Assembly: GCF_019924045.1 (NCBI RefSeq)
Contig: NZ_JAHXBN010000017.1
Coordinates: forward strand, 186,001 to 250,000
Reading direction: 5' to 3'
From: Dyadobacter fermentans
Lineage (GTDB): Bacteria; Bacteroidota; Bacteroidia; Cytophagales; Spirosomataceae
Length of the DNA stretch: 64,000 bases
Position 1 is the first letter of the stretch; every line of letters starts with the position of its first letter. A model generated the notes under the pieces. It was not told the DNA's origin. It saw nothing but the letters and a program-made list of their open reading frames with translations, and searched no databases. A program made the translations under genes and the position numbers. This document shows, one piece after another, positions 24,135-32,993 of this stretch.

Positions 24135-24895
24135 AATGGTTTGTGGAAGAAGGTTCGATCGTTCGGGAAATCTGGGGGAAGGCGGATACGATATTGTTCA
24201 TTTTTGCGGGAGCGTCGGCCGAATTTGCGCTTAACAAGTCCGTAGACTGGCTTTATTTTACAGGGAAGCTCCCTGCCGACCCGTTGGGAAGGCTCTTTTC
24301 CACCGTAGGTTATGCGAGGCAAATCGTGTTTTCGGAGTATGGCGATGCTATGCGGGCCATTCGTCAGATCGCGTCGATCCACCAGGGCGTGGAGCGGAGC
24401 CGTAATGCCCGCATTCCCGACAGCGCCTACCGCGACGTGCTTTTTATGCTCATCGACTATTCGATACGCTCCTTCGAGCTGCTGGAAAGGAAACTGACCG
24501 TCGCTGAAAAGGAGGAATTGTTTAACGTTTTTCACGCGGTGGGCGAGGGTATGGGCGTGCCCGGGCTACCCGCCAGCCTGCTCGCGTGGGAGCGGATGCG
24601 CGCGGAGCATTTGCAGGAAAACCTCGTCAAAAGCCATTTTACCATCGATCTTTACAAACAATACCGGAAACACCTTGGCTGGTATCGGTACCATTTGCTA
24701 CGGAATGTGCAAATGCGCCTCGTGCCCGAACGCGTGCATGCATTGCTCGGTCTGGGGCAAGGCTGGCTTTTGGATCTGCTGCTTCCTGTTTACAAATTCA
24801 GCCGGCAACTGGGTGTCGGTATGTTTTTGCGCAATATGCTCCTGCCCGAAAACTATAAAATGCAGGTTATCGACCTGGATATGGCTGTGCATTGA
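24131..24895 (+). CDS. DUF2236 (MpaB/latex-clearing-like) haem-oxygenase family protein
   Basis: 254 residues beginning at the ATG that overlaps the previous TGA. The sequence follows the DUF2236 pattern, in which bacterial latex-clearing oxygenases and the fungal MpaB belong: VREIWGKADTILFIFAG near the N-terminus, PLGRLFSTVGYARQIVF near residue 52, then IHQGVERSRN and LFMLIDYSIRSFELLER around residues 85-125. A histidine in IHQGVE is a candidate haem ligand. Its stop codon abuts the dnaE2 stop on the other strand with no base between. Confidence 0.75.
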   Translation: MKWFVEEGSIVREIWGKADTILFIFAGASAEFALNKSVDWLYFTGKLPADPLGRLFSTVGYARQIVFSEYGDAMRAIRQIASIHQGVERSRNARIPDSAYRDVLFMLIDYSIRSFELLERKLTVAEKEELFNVFHAVGEGMGVPGLPASLLAWERMRAEHLQENLVKSHFTIDLYKQYRKHLGWYRYHLLRNVQMRLVPERVHALLGLGQGWLLDLLLPVYKFSRQLGVGMFLRNMLLPENYKMQVIDLDMAVH

Positions 24896-27800
24896 TCACC
24901 TGAAATCCCGGGATGATGGGAAAATCTCTGCTTGTATGTTCCGGCGGGGCTGCAACTTCCGGGCTTTGGCTTGTGATTCGTACTCATCTTTTTCATCGGC
25001 ACGTGATAATGTGAGCACATCAGGCTCCTGCACTTCGTTTGCCGCAAGATTTCGCAGTAGCGAGGAGGCATTGATGCATTTGCTCACCATCACATGTATC
25101 ACCGAACTCTCCTTTTGCAACTTACCCTCGACCATCAGCAATTTGGAGCGTAGCACTTCCTTGCGGTAGGTATCAAACATGTTCTGAAAGACGACCAAGT
25201 TTGCCGTGCCGGTCTCGTCTTCCACAGTGATGAAACAAATGCCGCTGGCTGTTCCGGGCCGTTGCCGCACCAGTACCAGGCCAGCTACCTTTACGATTTT
25301 GCCATCGCTGATATTTTCGAGTTCCTTGCTGGTAACCACGCCAAGTGCATTCAGTTGCTCGCGTACAAAACTGACGGGGTGTTGTTTCAACGAAAGCGAC
25401 GTGGCGGCATAATCATGGATGACGTGCTCAGAGAGCGTCATTTGTGGCAATTGTACATTCTCTTCACCGGCGCTGGCCGACGGTTGCCCTTGGAAAAGGC
25501 CGATCGGCCGGTCGGCCAGTGCTGAGGCTTCCCAAAATGCCTGCCGACGATCGAAACCGATTGACCGGAATGCGTCTGCATCGGCCAGTTTTTCCAACGC
25601 AGTATGTGAAATTCCGGCTTCAAGCAATTGGTGAATGTGGGTAAATGGCCTGGTGCGGGCCGCAGTCAGAATTTGCATTTCTTCCTCCTTTAACCCTTTT
25701 ACCTGTCTGAAACCGAGGCGTAATGCACATTGTTTGCCGGGGATATTTTCAAGGGTATTATCCCAAAAAGAGTGATTAATATCAATCGCCCTGACTTCCA
25801 CCTCGTGATTCCGGGCATCGATCACGATCTGTGCCGGCCGGTAAAACCCCATAGGTTGGCTATTGAGCAGCGCCGCCGCAAAAACATCGGGATGGTGGCA
25901 TTTGATCCACGAAGAAACGTAAACGAGCAATGCAAAACTCGCCGCATGACTTTCCGGGAAACCGTAGCTTCCGAAACCTTCGAGTTGTTTGAAGATGCGC
26001 TCGGCGAAGTCCTGCTCGTAGCCTTTGTCTACCATTCCGGTGATGAGTTTTTCACGCAATTTGGAAACAATGCCTTTGGATTTGAAAGTGGCCATGCTTC
26101 TTCTTAAATCATCGGCTTCCGAAGGTGTAAAACCTGCCGCGACGATTGCGATCTTCATGGCGTGCTCTTGAAAAAGCGGGACGCCTAATGTCTTTTTCAG
26201 GATATCTTCCAGTTCCTTTTTTGGATACTCTACATCTTCTTCTTTATTTCTTCTGCGCAAATAGGGATGCACCATGTCGCCCTGAATAGGGCCGGGGCGT
26301 ACAATAGCAACTTCAATTACCAAATCATAAAATTCCCTCGGTTTTAACCTCGGCAGCATCGATTGCTGTGCCCGGCTTTCGATTTGAAAAACACCGATCG
26401 TGTCGGCTTCACAGATCATGTCATAGACCTTCGGATCCTCCGAAGGAATGTTAGCAAGATTATAGTCCTTGTTGTAATGTTTTTTAAGCAAATCAAATGC
26501 CTTGCGTATGCACGTAAGCATACCCAATGCAAGCACATCTATTTTGAGGAAACCTAATGTATCAATATCATCCTTATTCCATTCGATGCAGGTGCGGTCT
26601 TCCATTCTTGCATTAAGGATCGGGCAAAGGTCGGAAAGCTTGCCTTGTGTGATGACAAAACCACCGGTATGCTGGCCGAGCTGGCGCGGGAAGCCTATAT
26701 ACTGTTTTGTCAAATCGAGAACTTTGATTAAATGCGGATCATTGGGATTGAAACCGTGTTCGGTAATGATCTTGCCGTCGAACCACTCATCAGTAAACTC
26801 CCAGAGCGAGCTCGAAAGACGGTTAATGGCATCCATAGACATTCCCATGGCTTTGGCAACATCGCGAACGGCACCTTTTTGATGTACTTGCGTGACTGTG
26901 GCAACGATACCAGCACGATCGCGGCCATATTTATTATAAATGTATTGCATTACTTCTTCGCGTCGCTCATGTTCAAAATCTACATCGATATCGGGTGGTT
27001 CATTTCGGGAAGAAGATATAAATCTTTCGAAAAGCAGGTCGATCTTTAATGGATCTACCGCAGTGATGCCGAGGCAGTAGCAAATCACAGAGTTGGCCGC
27101 AGAGCCGCGCCCTTGGCAGAGGATTTTTTGTTCGTTCGCAAAGCGGACAATATCATACACCGTCAGAAAATAAGCGGCATAATCCATTTCCTCTACGAAC
27201 TTGAATTCGTGTAAGATTTTGGCATGTATGTCTGGGCGAATGCCATCCGGAAAGCGCTTTTTAGCCCCAATCCAGGTCAAATGTTTCAACTCTTCCAAAG
27301 GCGTCCTCCCCTCGGTAGTCAGCTCCTCGGGATACACATATCTCAAACTACTCAATGAAAACTGGCAGGCGTCCGCGATTTCCTGCGTGCGCTCGATGGC
27401 CTCCGGGAATTTTAGGAACAGTCGCTGCATTTCGGCGGCAGGTTTTAAATACCTTTCCGCGTTTTCGTGCAACCGGTAGCCGGCATTGTAGATGGTACAT
27501 TTCTCGCGGACGCACGTGAGCACGTCCTGCAACTCGCGCCTTTGCAGGTTGTGATAGTGCACGTCGTTCGTGGCTACCAGCGGGATATTGAACCGCTGGG
27601 AAAGCTGGTCGAGGCGATATAGTTTTTTCATATCGTCGCCCTGGTAGGAGCGTATGGCGCCGAGGTAGAGGCTGTTGCCGAGGGCCTCGCGGTATTCTTT
27701 CAGATTTTTGGCAAATGAGGGATCAAAGTCAAAAGACTCATTTAAGGCGGATGGCGGCACGGCTATGAACTTGATCCCTTCGGCATGCTGGTATACATCC

Positions 27801-28126
27801 GCCTTGTATAGGTCGCATTTGCCTTTTTCGGTGCGGAGATTCCCTTTGGTGAGCAATGCGGAAAGGCGGCTGTGTGCCTCCCGGTCGGTAGGATAGGCAA
27901 GCAGGCCGGGGCCATCGAGCAGATCGAGGCGGCAGGCCGGAATGATACGGAAATCCTTGCCCTTCGCGGCTGCGTGTGCACGTACGATGCCTGCTAGCGT
28001 GTTGCGATCGGTAATGGCAATGGATTTGTAGCCTAGTTCAATCGCATGCTCTACCAGTTCCTCGGGGTGCGATCCGCCCCGGAGGAAGCTGAAATTAGTG
28101 GTGACCTGCAATTCAGTGTAATTCAT
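24896..28126 (-). CDS. dnaE2: Error-prone DNA polymerase DnaE2
   Basis: 1,076-residue C-family polymerase alpha subunit of the damage-inducible DnaE2 type. It opens with the PHP domain (ELQVTTNFSFLRGGSHPEEL, ITDRNTLAGI), then the polymerase palm with the PDIDVDFEHERREEV motif near residue 400, the QHTGGFVIT segment, the HAASFALLVYVSSWIKCHHP helix and a C-terminal OB-fold (VAGLVLVRQRPGTASGICFI). Start is the ATG of MNYTELQ; upstream in-frame codons add an isoleucine-rich stretch unlike the family. DnaE2 performs translesion synthesis together with ImuA and ImuB. It lies 41 bases after imuB and is probably in the same transcript. Confidence 0.94.
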   Translation of the reverse strand: MNYTELQVTTNFSFLRGGSHPEELVEHAIELGYKSIAITDRNTLAGIVRAHAAAKGKDFRIIPACRLDLLDGPGLLAYPTDREAHSRLSALLTKGNLRTEKGKCDLYKADVYQHAEGIKFIAVPPSALNESFDFDPSFAKNLKEYREALGNSLYLGAIRSYQGDDMKKLYRLDQLSQRFNIPLVATNDVHYHNLQRRELQDVLTCVREKCTIYNAGYRLHENAERYLKPAAEMQRLFLKFPEAIERTQEIADACQFSLSSLRYVYPEELTTEGRTPLEELKHLTWIGAKKRFPDGIRPDIHAKILHEFKFVEEMDYAAYFLTVYDIVRFANEQKILCQGRGSAANSVICYCLGITAVDPLKIDLLFERFISSSRNEPPDIDVDFEHERREEVMQYIYNKYGRDRAGIVATVTQVHQKGAVRDVAKAMGMSMDAINRLSSSLWEFTDEWFDGKIITEHGFNPNDPHLIKVLDLTKQYIGFPRQLGQHTGGFVITQGKLSDLCPILNARMEDRTCIEWNKDDIDTLGFLKIDVLALGMLTCIRKAFDLLKKHYNKDYNLANIPSEDPKVYDMICEADTIGVFQIESRAQQSMLPRLKPREFYDLVIEVAIVRPGPIQGDMVHPYLRRRNKEEDVEYPKKELEDILKKTLGVPLFQEHAMKIAIVAAGFTPSEADDLRRSMATFKSKGIVSKLREKLITGMVDKGYEQDFAERIFKQLEGFGSYGFPESHAASFALLVYVSSWIKCHHPDVFAAALLNSQPMGFYRPAQIVIDARNHEVEVRAIDINHSFWDNTLENIPGKQCALRLGFRQVKGLKEEEMQILTAARTRPFTHIHQLLEAGISHTALEKLADADAFRSIGFDRRQAFWEASALADRPIGLFQGQPSASAGEENVQLPQMTLSEHVIHDYAATSLSLKQHPVSFVREQLNALGVVTSKELENISDGKIVKVAGLVLVRQRPGTASGICFITVEDETGTANLVVFQNMFDTYRKEVLRSKLLMVEGKLQKESSVIHVMVSKCINASSLLRNLAANEVQEPDVLTLSRADEKDEYESQAKARKLQPRRNIQAEIFPSSRDFR

Positions 28127-28167
28127 GATAATGATGATGAAGTGTAATTCGGGTAAACAGCTTGTTG

Positions 28168-29679
28168 TCAGGCAAAGAAGCCGTGAATAAACCATTCGGG
28201 GCGTTCTTTATTTTCTTCTTCGGAATATGGGCCAAGCCTGAAAACCCAATAGCGCTGCCCTTGCTGGTCTTCCAGAGTATAATAGTCGCGGTGCAGGCCC
28301 TGGTGTAGCCACCATTCCTGCTCGATGCGCTCGGGGCCTTCCGATTTACCTATGTAATGTACCTTTCCCTTGTAAATGAAAAGAGTAGGCGGGTAATCCG
28401 GGACCGGCGCGGTGACCTCGATGCTTTCGGGTTTCGGAAGCAGAAAAACGGGCCTTTGACGGTCGGTACGCCAGCCGGTATTCGGCTTTTCACGTAGGGA
28501 AGTCACCGTTTTGACGGACCTTTCCGGCCAGTGGTGTTCGTCGGGCAGATACCGGTGAATTGTGTTGATACCTGTCCGCCCGGTGACGGCATCGAGCAAT
28601 TCGGTAATAGCCGCATTTTCAAAACCGCCCGTGGTGTCCCACATCGTTTCCTGCATCACATCCATATCCTCTACCTCTGTTGCTTCAAGCAAGAACAGCT
28701 CTATGCCAAAACCGGGTGCAATGGTTTTAATTTTCAATTCAAAAAGCCTGAAAAGGTGCTTGACGTGATGAGAAGCGCGGTTCGTCACAATGTCGATTTG
28801 CTGTGTTTTACCATCCACGCGAAAACAGCTCAAGACGCATTTACGTAGACCCTTGCCCTCTTTTACGAGCCGGGCACAAAGTATTTCCAGCAGTTTTTGC
28901 AATGCTATTTCAATGCCTGTTGCCGTCACGATGGGTTCCAGGCAGGGGAGCCGTTCCTGGTAGGGGATAGCCTGCCGGATAGGTTCGATGAATTCCTGCG
29001 AGTAGCCGAGTGCTTTATTCAATTTTTCCAGCAAATCCTCTCCGAATCGCCGGCGCAGCATTCTGGCCGGTATCTGTATGAAGCTGTTGATGGTATAAAA
29101 CCCCAGCTTCTGCATTTTTTCCAAGGTTTCAGGTGGCAGGCGCAACGCGGCGGGAGGAAGTTTGAGTAATGCATTGCGCTGCTCGCCAGGTGGAATAATC
29201 GCTCCTTGGCGACCATAGTGCGCATGCGCCCATGCCGTTCCGATCGTATCAGCCATAGCGGTACGTATTGTGTAGCCGGCATGGCTGAGCCTGGTCGTGA
29301 GGTCATTCATGTATGCGCGCTCGCCTCCCCACAGGTACGCGCACCCGGTTATGTCCAGGATAAGGCCGTCCGGTTCATTCAGCGCGACGGTCGGGGTGTA
29401 ACGCAGGCACCACTCGGCCAGGGCCTGTAATGTATGCCTCGTAATTTCCGGCTCATCGTCCAGCACCACCAGCGAAGGGAGTATGGCCCGGGCGTCCGCC
29501 ACGACCATCCGGGTTTCAATGCCTAATGCACCAGCTTCTGCACTTGCGGCCGTCACTACCATCCGCCCGCGTTCCGGTGCCGCAAGTGCGAATTCAAGCC
29601 CGTATAACTCTGGCCTGACCCGTATCTGATGATCCGTAGCGAGGTTCGGAAACCATATGGAAATGAAGCGGGCTGGCAT
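28168..29679 (-). CDS. imuB: ImuB, inactive Y-family polymerase-like damage-tolerance protein
   Basis: 503 residues related to Y-family polymerases (FISIWFPNLATDHQIR at the N-terminus; a helix-hairpin-helix region around LEKMQKLGFYTINSFIQIP near residue 190; little-finger region after ~240). The acidic residues that coordinate metal in active Y-family enzymes are not visible at the N-terminus, as expected for ImuB, which acts as a scaffold linking DnaE2, ImuA and the beta clamp. The C-terminal ~150 residues contain the conserved PLYF-type block and the YWVFRLG segment. The promoter carries a GATAT-N5-ATATC palindrome 36 bases before the start, and the intergenic region is shared with a divergent dinD homologue. 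Confidence 0.9.
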   Translation of the reverse strand: MPARFISIWFPNLATDHQIRVRPELYGLEFALAAPERGRMVVTAASAEAGALGIETRMVVADARAILPSLVVLDDEPEITRHTLQALAEWCLRYTPTVALNEPDGLILDITGCAYLWGGERAYMNDLTTRLSHAGYTIRTAMADTIGTAWAHAHYGRQGAIIPPGEQRNALLKLPPAALRLPPETLEKMQKLGFYTINSFIQIPARMLRRRFGEDLLEKLNKALGYSQEFIEPIRQAIPYQERLPCLEPIVTATGIEIALQKLLEILCARLVKEGKGLRKCVLSCFRVDGKTQQIDIVTNRASHHVKHLFRLFELKIKTIAPGFGIELFLLEATEVEDMDVMQETMWDTTGGFENAAITELLDAVTGRTGINTIHRYLPDEHHWPERSVKTVTSLREKPNTGWRTDRQRPVFLLPKPESIEVTAPVPDYPPTLFIYKGKVHYIGKSEGPERIEQEWWLHQGLHRDYYTLEDQQGQRYWVFRLGPYSEEENKERPEWFIHGFFA

Positions 29680-29715
29680 TTCAATTGGTTGATGATGAGT
29701 TTATTGAAAAATTAT

Positions 29716-29730
29716 GATATTTTAAATATC
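29716..29730. promoter_or_regulatory. GATAT-N5-ATATC palindrome between imuB and dinD
   Basis: GATATTTTAAATATC is a perfect inverted repeat. On the - strand it starts 13 bases after a candidate -7 box TATTATTG (29751-29744), the same geometry as in front of imuA. It lies in the 146-base region shared with the divergent dinD homologue, so one site could control both directions. Confidence 0.6.
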
Positions 29731-29825
29731 TTAAAATAGATCACAATAATATCAAAACGCTTTGAAAATTGCCAGCAATTTTTTTGCTTTGTTGAAATGA
29801 TTTTACACACCTAAATTTGAATAGT

Positions 29826-30653
29826 ATGACTTCGCAACAAGCCCCCACGCTCTTCGAGCAAATCAGAAAATCCGACGATAACGGTAACGAGTTTTGGAGT
29901 GCCAGAGATTTGGCAAAAGTGCTGGAATACACGGAGTACCGGAATTTTAAACCGGTTATTAAAAAGGCCAAAGAGGCCTGTAAGCAAAGTGGTCAACTAG
30001 TCGAAAACCATTTCGTGCATTTGCACGAAATGGTCGTAATCGGTTCAGGTGCGAGCCGAGAACTAGAAGGCGCCAAACTAAGCCGCTACGCATGTTACCT
30101 GATTGTCCAGAATGCCGATCCGGCGAAAGAAGTAGTTGCATTAGGGCAGACTTACTTCGCTGTACAAACCCGCTTGCAGGAAATCCGGCAAATGGAGGAG
30201 TACAACCGGCTGAATACGGAGGATGAAAAACGAATTTTCCTGCGAGGTGAACTGACAAGGAACAACCTTCTTCTCGCAGAAGCTGCTAAAACTGCTGGCG
30301 TTGTTGAGCCGATCGACTACGCGATTTTCCAAAATCACGGCTACATGGGACTGTATGGCGGCCTTGATGCCCAGGCAATCCGCGAGAGAAAGGGCTTGAA
30401 TAAGAGCCAGAATCTGCCTGATCATATGGGGAGTTCCGAATTAGCTGCAAATGTCTTTCGGGCTACACAGACCGATGATAAATTGAGGAGGGAAAACATA
30501 GTTGGTAAGGATAAAGCCAATCAAACGCATTTCGAGGTGGGTGCCAAGGTGCGTCAAACGATTCAGGAGTTAGGTGGTACCATGCCCGAGAACCTCCCAT
30601 CAGCGGAGAATATTAAAAAGCTGGACAAAGAGTCAAAGAAACGCCTCAAATAA
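29826..30653 (+). CDS. dinD: DinD-like DNA-damage-inducible protein (Bro-N family)
   Basis: 275 residues similar to DinD, a LexA-regulated protein of enterobacteria that inhibits RecA-mediated strand exchange. The N-terminal Bro-N/KilA-like segment reads EFWSARDLAKVLEYTEYRNF, and the DinD-type pattern continues with HLHEMVVIGSGASREL, KLSRYACYLIVQNADP and YMGLYGGLDAQAIRERKGL. The start is the ATG at 29826; a TTG nine bases upstream is less likely. It is divergent from imuB and shares its regulatory region, which supports a damage-response role here too. Biochemical activity is inferred from the family. Confidence 0.85.
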   Translation: MTSQQAPTLFEQIRKSDDNGNEFWSARDLAKVLEYTEYRNFKPVIKKAKEACKQSGQLVENHFVHLHEMVVIGSGASRELEGAKLSRYACYLIVQNADPAKEVVALGQTYFAVQTRLQEIRQMEEYNRLNTEDEKRIFLRGELTRNNLLLAEAAKTAGVVEPIDYAIFQNHGYMGLYGGLDAQAIRERKGLNKSQNLPDHMGSSELAANVFRATQTDDKLRRENIVGKDKANQTHFEVGAKVRQTIQELGGTMPENLPSAENIKKLDKESKKRLK

Positions 30654-30706
30654 CTTGACTTTCATGAATTGACAAACTTTTGAAAAATTCTGCTTCGGAA
30701 ACTTGC

Positions 30707-30750
30707 GTAAGTAAATGCTTACATTTATTATTGTGTAAGTAAATACTTAC
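30707..30750 (+). promoter_or_regulatory. Two GTAAGTAAATxCTTAC operators of the ArsR gene
   Basis: GTAAGTAAATGCTTAC (30707-30722) and GTAAGTAAATACTTAC (30735-30750; a perfect palindrome) lie 28 bases apart, the second ending six bases before the ArsR start. Position and symmetry indicate an autoregulated operator. The analogous site at 49.95 kb has C in place of T at the second base and G in place of A at the matching position. Confidence 0.8.
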
Positions 30751-30756
30751 ACATAT

Positions 30757-31098
30757 ATGTCCATTGAAGCAAGAAGAGATGTTTTTCAGGCGATTGCAGA
30801 TCCTACCCGTAGGCAGATCATTAATCTGATCGCCTATCAATCGATGAACCTGAATGCCATTGCTGAGAACTTTTCGATCAGCAGACCGGCTGTTTCGCAA
30901 CACATTAAGATCTTAATGGAATGCGGGATGGTGATGGTAAGGCAGGAAGGGAGGGAGCGGTATTGTGAGGCCAGGCTGGATGCTTTGAAAGAAGTATCTA
31001 CCTGGGTCGACCAGTACCGGCAGTTCTGGAACACGCAGTTCGATTCTCTCGATCATTACCTGAACCGAATTCAAAACAACAATCAACCCGATCAATAA
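30757..31098 (+). CDS. ArsR/SdpR-type winged-helix repressor
   Basis: 113-residue repressor with the family opening RRDVFQAIADPTRRQIINLI and the recognition helix in NFSISRPAVSQHIKIL (~residues 45-60), followed by the wing (VMVRQEGRERYC). No metal-binding cysteine pair is visible on the alpha-3 helix, so it is not a classical metal sensor. Its start is one base-pair turn from a double palindrome. The SRPBCC gene begins one base after its stop. A paralogous pair with the same order lies near 50 kb. Confidence 0.9.
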   Translation: MSIEARRDVFQAIADPTRRQIINLIAYQSMNLNAIAENFSISRPAVSQHIKILMECGMVMVRQEGRERYCEARLDALKEVSTWVDQYRQFWNTQFDSLDHYLNRIQNNNQPDQ

Positions 31099-31099
31099 T

Positions 31100-31609
31100 A
31101 TGGAAAACCAGGTAACACCAAAAGCAGAACTAAAAATCGTACGCCAGTTCAAAGCGCCGCAGCCGTTGGTTTACAACGCTTTTGCTTCCCGGGAGGCCTT
31201 CGCAGCTTGGTGGGGACCGGCGGGATCGACACTCACAGTCCTGAGTTTTGACTTCCGTGAGGGCGGAAGGACCCACTATAAACTCGATAACAACGGGCTG
31301 CTCATGTGGGCGCTTTTTCGCTATCAGAAAATCCGACAGCCGGATTCCATTGAATTTCTGAGCTCGTTTACGGATCCGGAGGGTAATATCAGTTCGTCAC
31401 CCTTTCCGATTGATTTTCCATTGGAAGTGCATAACCGCATTACATTAAGTGAAACCAATGGTATTACCACGCTGACTCTCCATGCCAAGCCGGTAAATGC
31501 GACACCTGAGCAGGAAAAAACTTTCACTGACCTTAACGCCAGCATGAATCAGGGCTACGAAGGAACCTGGGGACAATTGGATACTTACCTTGCCAAGGTA
31601 CAGAAGTAA
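31100..31609 (+). CDS. SRPBCC (AHSA1-like) hydrophobic-ligand protein
   Basis: 169 residues of the START/AHSA1 fold: VRQFKAPQPLVYNAFAS near the N-terminus, AAWWGPAG near residue 34, DFREGGRTHY near residue 50, and a long C-terminal helix (FTDLNASMNQGYEGTWGQLDTYL). These proteins bind small hydrophobic molecules or act as Hsp90-activator-like domains. Being co-transcribed with an ArsR repressor suggests a shared, unknown inducer. Confidence 0.85.
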   Translation: MENQVTPKAELKIVRQFKAPQPLVYNAFASREAFAAWWGPAGSTLTVLSFDFREGGRTHYKLDNNGLLMWALFRYQKIRQPDSIEFLSSFTDPEGNISSSPFPIDFPLEVHNRITLSETNGITTLTLHAKPVNATPEQEKTFTDLNASMNQGYEGTWGQLDTYLAKVQK

Positions 31610-31682
31610 CGTTTTTGAATGCGCCGTTAACTCAAATTATTGTAAATCAGTTGTTTCATTATGTGATTGTAGTCGTGTGTAC

Positions 31683-31714
31683 ATTGCGTTTGATTGTGTG
31701 ACATCCTAAGTTTG
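31683..31714 (+). promoter_or_regulatory. Candidate Bacteroidota promoter
   Basis: ATTG (31683-31686), a 20-base spacer and TAAGTTTG (31707-31714) match the TTG-N19/20-TAnnTTTG consensus, placing a start site about 50-55 bases before the next gene. Confidence 0.45.
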
Positions 31715-31774
31715 CAGTTCGTTCAACAGTGGGCCAGATATCGCATTCCTGTTTCGCACATCATTCATACACGC

Positions 31775-32386
31775 ATGAAAATGATCATTCAACCGATTAC
31801 CCTCGTCATAGCCTCTCTGCTGTTGGCCTCGGTTCAAAGTTTTGGCCAGAACAGCAAGCCAGCGGTTAATTACATGGGCATTCCCGGGCCTATTGTGTTC
31901 CAAAAGAAGAGCTACCAATTGATTTGGTCATCACATCCGGATGCTTCTCTTTATAAACAGGAATACCTTGCGGCCGGCGATAATTTTCCGAATTACAAGT
32001 CGATGATTACCATTGATTTTGTGGTAGCAACAGTGAGTGTTGATGACGCGGTACGCACCAAGCTCCGTGAACTGGATCAATTGAAAAGGACGCTCGATGT
32101 CAATTATGAAGTGATCGGTAATGCTGCTACGGGCGAGAAGATCATCGATTGCCTGCTTGGGCAGGCGGCGGCCGACGACGCAAAAAGTATTTACGAACAC
32201 GATGTGTATCGTTTCAAAGCAATTGCGGCGAAGTCGGGGCAAAAGGGTATATTGCTTTATGCACTCAGTAACCGCGCTTATGGCAAGGACATTCAGCCAT
32301 TCCTGACCCGGCTAAAAACTGAACGTAAGGCTTTGATTGCTGAGGTCGCACAGGTACCTGTTCCTGAGATTACCATTAAAAAGTAA
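31775..32386 (+). CDS. Exported protein of unknown function
   Basis: 203 residues with a signal peptide (PITLVIASLLLASVQSFGQ) and no recognised domain. The mature part is mixed helix and strand with many lysines. The start is placed at the ATG of MKMIIQ; the frame is open upstream but the extra codons overlap the promoter and lack signal character. Five bases separate its stop from the next gene, so the two probably share a transcript that continues through the VOC gene. Confidence 0.6.
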   Translation: MKMIIQPITLVIASLLLASVQSFGQNSKPAVNYMGIPGPIVFQKKSYQLIWSSHPDASLYKQEYLAAGDNFPNYKSMITIDFVVATVSVDDAVRTKLRELDQLKRTLDVNYEVIGNAATGEKIIDCLLGQAAADDAKSIYEHDVYRFKAIAAKSGQKGILLYALSNRAYGKDIQPFLTRLKTERKALIAEVAQVPVPEITIKK

Positions 32387-32390
32387 CGAC

Positions 32391-32993
32391 ATGGAAAACG
32401 AAGCTACCCGTTACGTAGGCCCGCCGACGACGCGTTATGCGTATGCAAAGGAATTTTGGGTGGAATGCCCGAAATGTGCCAAAGCGGCGCGAGTGATTAA
32501 GAAAGACCTGGTGGGGATCGGAGACGACAAACTGTTGTGCCTCCATTGCAACTATTCGGAAACTGCGGACGAGCGTTTGCGCTACACAGCAACTGTTAGT
32601 CGCGCTTGCGGCCATTGCGGAGAGTCGATAGAGGTTAGTATTCCGAATAACAAGGAGAAAGTGATGGAGCTGAAATACTCCTGTCCGCACTGCCATGTCC
32701 CCGAAGTATATAAGCCCAATAATGTACCATATCGGTTGAAGTATAGCTCCGAAAGGCTGACAGATCCGGTATTTGGCCTCCGGCTTTGGTTTCAGGAAAG
32801 TATCAAAGGCGATACGTTTTGGGCCAGTAATAGGGAGCACTTACTTGAAATTCGTAATTACGTGACCGCAAGGTTACGGGAAAGGCAAACGATGCGGATT
32901 ACGACTATGGTCGAGAAGCTTCCGCAATTTATTAAAGCCGCGAAGAACCGGGAGGCGGTTTTGAAGGCTATCGAACGAATGTTGAAGAAGTAA
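32391..32993 (+). CDS. Zinc-ribbon protein with four CxxC pairs
   Basis: 200 residues. Two zinc ribbons are indicated by four CxxC pairs: CPKC (~residue 26), CLHC (~51), CGHC (~73) and CPHC (~97). The C-terminal half is helical and basic (ARLRERQTMRITTMVEKL). This could be a nucleic-acid- or protein-binding module; similar proteins are annotated only as zinc-ribbon proteins. The ATG lies four bases after the previous stop, and its own stop overlaps the next start in TAATG. Confidence 0.65.
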   Translation: MENEATRYVGPPTTRYAYAKEFWVECPKCAKAARVIKKDLVGIGDDKLLCLHCNYSETADERLRYTATVSRACGHCGESIEVSIPNNKEKVMELKYSCPHCHVPEVYKPNNVPYRLKYSSERLTDPVFGLRLWFQESIKGDTFWASNREHLLEIRNYVTARLRERQTMRITTMVEKLPQFIKAAKNREAVLKAIERMLKK

